Assembly (NCBI GenBank): GCA_016871015.1
Contig: VFZX01000021.1
Span: 1-43,371, forward strand
DNA length: 43,371 bases
Origin: Acidobacteriota bacterium
Lineage (GTDB): Bacteria; Acidobacteriota; Terriglobia; Bryobacterales; Bryobacteraceae
Direction of reading: 5' to 3'
Part shown: in pieces, positions 41,164 to 43,371 of the stretch
How the letters are laid out: the number at the start of each line of letters is the position of its first letter
Position numbering within the stretch: the first letter of the stretch is position 1
Translations under genes and position numbers: made by a program
Notes under the pieces: generated by a model
What the model saw: only the letters and a program-made list of their open reading frames with translations
What the model was told of the DNA's origin: nothing
The model's database searches: none

Positions 41164-43293
41164 ATGGCTCCCAGGATCATTCAGTTCGGGACGTTTCAGG
41201 CCCGCCTCGACTCCGGCGAACTCTACCGCGACGGCATAAGGCTCAAGCTGGGTGGCCAGCCGTTCCAGGTCCTCGCATTTCTGCTCTCGCGGCCAGGCGA
41301 AGTAGTCACCCGCGAGGAACTGCAGTCGGCGCTATGGCAATCCGACACTTTCGTCGACTTCGACCACGGCCTCAACACCGCGATCAACAAGATCCGCGAA
41401 GCGCTCGGCGACTCGGCCGGCAATCCCCGTTTCGTCGAAACGATCCCGAGGCGCGGCTACCGCTTCATCGCTCCCGTCGACCAGCCCGTTCAGACCACGC
41501 CCGAGGCTCGTCCCCCACCCGTCCCGCCGCCCGCCACGCAGTCTCGGAAGTGGATTCCCATCGCCGCCAGCGCCGTTGTGGCCGCCGTAGCCGCGGCCGG
41601 GTTTACGTTCTTTCGCTCCCGGCCCTCCGTCCCCGTCCAGTACAAACTGACGCAGGTCACTCGCGACTCAGGCCTCACGCAGCAGCCGAGCCTGTCCGCC
41701 GACGGTAACTTCGTCGCCTACGCCTCCGATCGCGCCACGGGAAGAGACCTCGACATTTGGCTCCAACACGTATCGGGCGGCCAGCCGGTCAGACTGACCT
41801 CGACTCCCGCCAACGAGTCCTATCCGTCGCTCTCCGCCGACGGCCGAAGGGTCGCATTCCAGGTGGGCCAATCGCGGGAGGAATACGGGATCGCAGTGAT
41901 TCCCGCGCTGGGAGGAACCCCGAAACTGGTCGCGGCCTCGGGACTGTATCCACAGATCTCGCCCGACGGCGCTTCGATTGCCTATTCATCGGGCACCAAC
42001 CTGCAAGCCAGCGAAGTCAGGGTGGTCTCGACCGATGGCGGCGAGCCGCGCGCCGTCTCCACGGGCCGGGATTGGGCCATGGCTCCGCTGTGGACTCCTG
42101 ACGGCCGGAACCTTCTCGTCTGGACCCGGGATCCTATGGACTATTGGACCGTTCCCGCCAGCGGCGGCGTCGCCACCAACACGGGAGCGTCCAAACTCCT
42201 GCAAGACTCGATCGGGGTCCCCATGTCGTTTCTGCCCTACCTGCGCGACCCGTACCCGGTGGCTTCGGTGGGAACCGCCGGGATCGTCATCGCCGCGCGA
42301 TTCGCGGACGGACACGATCTCTGGTTGTGTCCCATGTCCGGCGGACGAACCGTGGGGGCGCCCGTTCGAGTCACGGCCGGCGCAGGGGCCGCGCATCCAT
42401 CGATCGCCGCGAACGGACGAATCGCCTTCTCCCGCCTCGCGGTCAGTTCCGGCCTCTGGATCTTGCCGCTGGATCCGTCGACCGGCCGCGCGACAGGCAA
42501 ATTGCGCCGGGCATGGGCCGAGAACGTCACCGTGGCGTATCCGAACGTTTCCGCTGACGGCAAGACGCTCGCCTACGTCTCCAACCGCGGCGGCGATCCC
42601 GATGTCTGGATCCGCGATCTCGAAACTGGTGCGGACCGCCAGTTGACAGCGAGCAAGGAAAGCGAATTCCGGGCCGTGATTTCGCCCAACGGCGCGCGCG
42701 TCGCGTTTGCCCTCAAGGGAGACGCATTCCGGTCCATGAGGGGAGACGCCTACACCATGCCGTCGACCGGAGGCGTCCCGAAGCTGGAATGCCGGGGTTG
42801 TATGAACAATGTAGCCGGCTGGACTCCCGACGGCCTGAGCCTAATCTACTACGAGGGCAATCCGATTCGGCACGCCACGTTCGACCTCGCCACGGGGCGC
42901 AAACGCGATTTGGCCTGGCACCCAACCGGCCACATCCACAATTTGAGATTCTCGCGAGACGGACGCTGGATCACCTTTACCCTGGTTGGCGAAGCAACCC
43001 GGATTGTCTACGTCGCCGGCGTCAATGACGGCGGGAAACCGGCGTCCTGGATTCGGGTTTCCGCCGAAGGGCTGGTGGACAGCTCGTTCTGGTCGCCGGA
43101 CGGGAACCTTCTCTACGTCCATCAGGGAGACGCGCTGTGGGCGCGCAGACTTCAACCGGACACGAAAATCCCTGCCGGTGACCCATTTTTGGTTCACCGC
43201 ATGCATGGGCCGCGCTTTTCCGCGATCTTCTCCACCAACGGGCTGATGTGCGAACCGGAGACATCCTTGACAAGTGTGCCGGTGGGCGGTTGA
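41164..43293 (+). CDS. Membrane-anchored winged-helix regulator with PD40 beta-propeller
   Basis: The 709-residue protein has an OmpR/CadC-type winged-helix DNA-binding domain (about 5-105: GQPFQVLAFLLSRPGEVVTREELQSALW, GLNTAINKIREALGD, VETIPRRGYRF). A proline-rich linker and one membrane helix (about 130-150) follow. The C-terminal 550 residues are a WD40-like PD40 propeller (repeats of PSLSADGxxVAYxSD, DIWL/VWI). DNA binding is cytoplasmic and the propeller lies in the periplasm, so it may sense a ligand there directly. This family is expanded in Acidobacteria. The C-terminus ends abruptly at LTSVPVGG, right at the edge of an IS481-like element, so the last part may be truncated. Confidence 0.88.
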   Translation: MAPRIIQFGTFQARLDSGELYRDGIRLKLGGQPFQVLAFLLSRPGEVVTREELQSALWQSDTFVDFDHGLNTAINKIREALGDSAGNPRFVETIPRRGYRFIAPVDQPVQTTPEARPPPVPPPATQSRKWIPIAASAVVAAVAAAGFTFFRSRPSVPVQYKLTQVTRDSGLTQQPSLSADGNFVAYASDRATGRDLDIWLQHVSGGQPVRLTSTPANESYPSLSADGRRVAFQVGQSREEYGIAVIPALGGTPKLVAASGLYPQISPDGASIAYSSGTNLQASEVRVVSTDGGEPRAVSTGRDWAMAPLWTPDGRNLLVWTRDPMDYWTVPASGGVATNTGASKLLQDSIGVPMSFLPYLRDPYPVASVGTAGIVIAARFADGHDLWLCPMSGGRTVGAPVRVTAGAGAAHPSIAANGRIAFSRLAVSSGLWILPLDPSTGRATGKLRRAWAENVTVAYPNVSADGKTLAYVSNRGGDPDVWIRDLETGADRQLTASKESEFRAVISPNGARVAFALKGDAFRSMRGDAYTMPSTGGVPKLECRGCMNNVAGWTPDGLSLIYYEGNPIRHATFDLATGRKRDLAWHPTGHIHNLRFSRDGRWITFTLVGEATRIVYVAGVNDGGKPASWIRVSAEGLVDSSFWSPDGNLLYVHQGDALWARRLQPDTKIPAGDPFLVHRMHGPRFSAIFSTNGLMCEPETSLTSVPVGG

Positions 43294-43371
43294 CACAAAC
43301 GAAGGGTAACCGGGGGACAGCGGTTAAGCTGGGGGATGCCCTGGCGAGAGGTGAGCCGCATGGACAGCAAG
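43294..43371 (+). mobile_element. IS481-like insertion sequence, 5' end (partial)
   Basis: The region after the regulator's stop codon holds a transposase start 42 nt downstream. The element end probably lies near TGACACAAACGAAGGGTAAC (from 43291), possibly overlapping the stop codon; the exact boundary cannot be fixed without the other end. Confidence 0.45.
43336..43371 (+). CDS. IS481-like transposase, N-terminal fragment (cut by window edge)
   Basis: The frame encodes MPWREVSRMDSK before running off the window. From memory, MPWKE-x-x-x-MD is the usual N-terminus of a large group of IS481-type integrase-core transposases. A GGGGG run lies directly before ATG 43336. Only 12 residues are visible, so the assignment rests on this motif and its position. 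Confidence 0.5.
   Translation, partial: MPWREVSRMDSK

Noticed and set aside
43294-43335. A rho-independent terminator after the regulator gene
   Set aside because: No stem followed by a T-run is visible; the sequence looks like a transposon end instead.
1-43371. CRISPR arrays, tRNA or rRNA genes
   Set aside because: No regularly spaced repeats, no cloverleaf-like segments with CCA-type ends, and no rRNA-like stretches were seen on reading; intergenic space is too small.

Overview
The window is a gene-dense, high-GC stretch (roughly 63-65% by eye) with no gene-free interval over 170 bp. Its gene families point to an acidobacterium of the Solibacter/Bryobacter kind. These include DUF1549/DUF1553 and DUF1501 secreted proteins, a Pirellula/Verrucomicrobium-type heme domain fused to HEAT repeats, an Oar-like TonB receptor with a carboxypeptidase-regulatory domain, a winged-helix regulator with PD40 repeats, DUF4838, DUF3500 and many PQQ-type beta-propellers. 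The taxonomic call is inference from family content; no rRNA gene is present. Both edges are cut inside insertion sequences: an IS6-family element on the left (terminal repeat at 151-165) and an IS481-like transposase start on the right.

Layout. 1-5213 (minus): a tightly packed operon DUF2760 - Hsp70-like ATPase - thiamine-monophosphate kinase - O-methyltransferase, with the IS6 end 2 bp beyond the last stop codon. 5261-8139 (plus): an adenylate kinase overlapping (ATGA) a diheme-PQQ dehydrogenase that carries the Asp-x-Asp signature associated with lanthanide cofactors. 8146-10173: a DUF3500 protein and a divergent esterase.

10176-19181 is the most system-like region. A six-gene minus-strand operon (DUF169 - MFS - MFS - SDR - fused alpha/beta E1 - E2 of a 2-oxoacid dehydrogenase) has gaps or overlaps of at most 6 nt. 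It is divergent, across 20 bp, from a DUF1537 four-carbon acid sugar kinase and a PdxA2-type phospho-acid dehydrogenase that overlap by ATGA. Kinase plus PdxA2 is the known D-threonate route to dihydroxyacetone phosphate. The addition of a complete E1-E2 pair, an SDR lacking its catalytic lysine and a DUF169 protein suggests a wider, undescribed catabolic module.

19148-24678: a secreted PQQ-like propeller with an inserted EF-hand pair, a small cupin, a class III aminotransferase, and a divergent DUF4838 protein. 24623-34256: a block of secreted proteins: large HEAT/cytochrome dehydrogenase, sulfatase, YHS protein, outer-membrane barrel, DUF1549/DUF1553 cytochrome and DUF1501 protein, typical of extracellular polymer degradation in PVC and Acidobacteria genomes. 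34261-38285: a TonB-dependent receptor overlapping (TGATG) a beta-propeller phytase, a plausible phytate uptake pair. 38359-43293: an M20 peptidase-like hydrolase, a GT2 glycosyltransferase, a secreted metzincin-like zinc protein and a membrane-anchored winged-helix/PD40 regulator.

Across the window, several operon heads carry a -10-like hexamer only 6-10 nt before the chosen start codon, which suggests leaderless or very short-leader transcripts.
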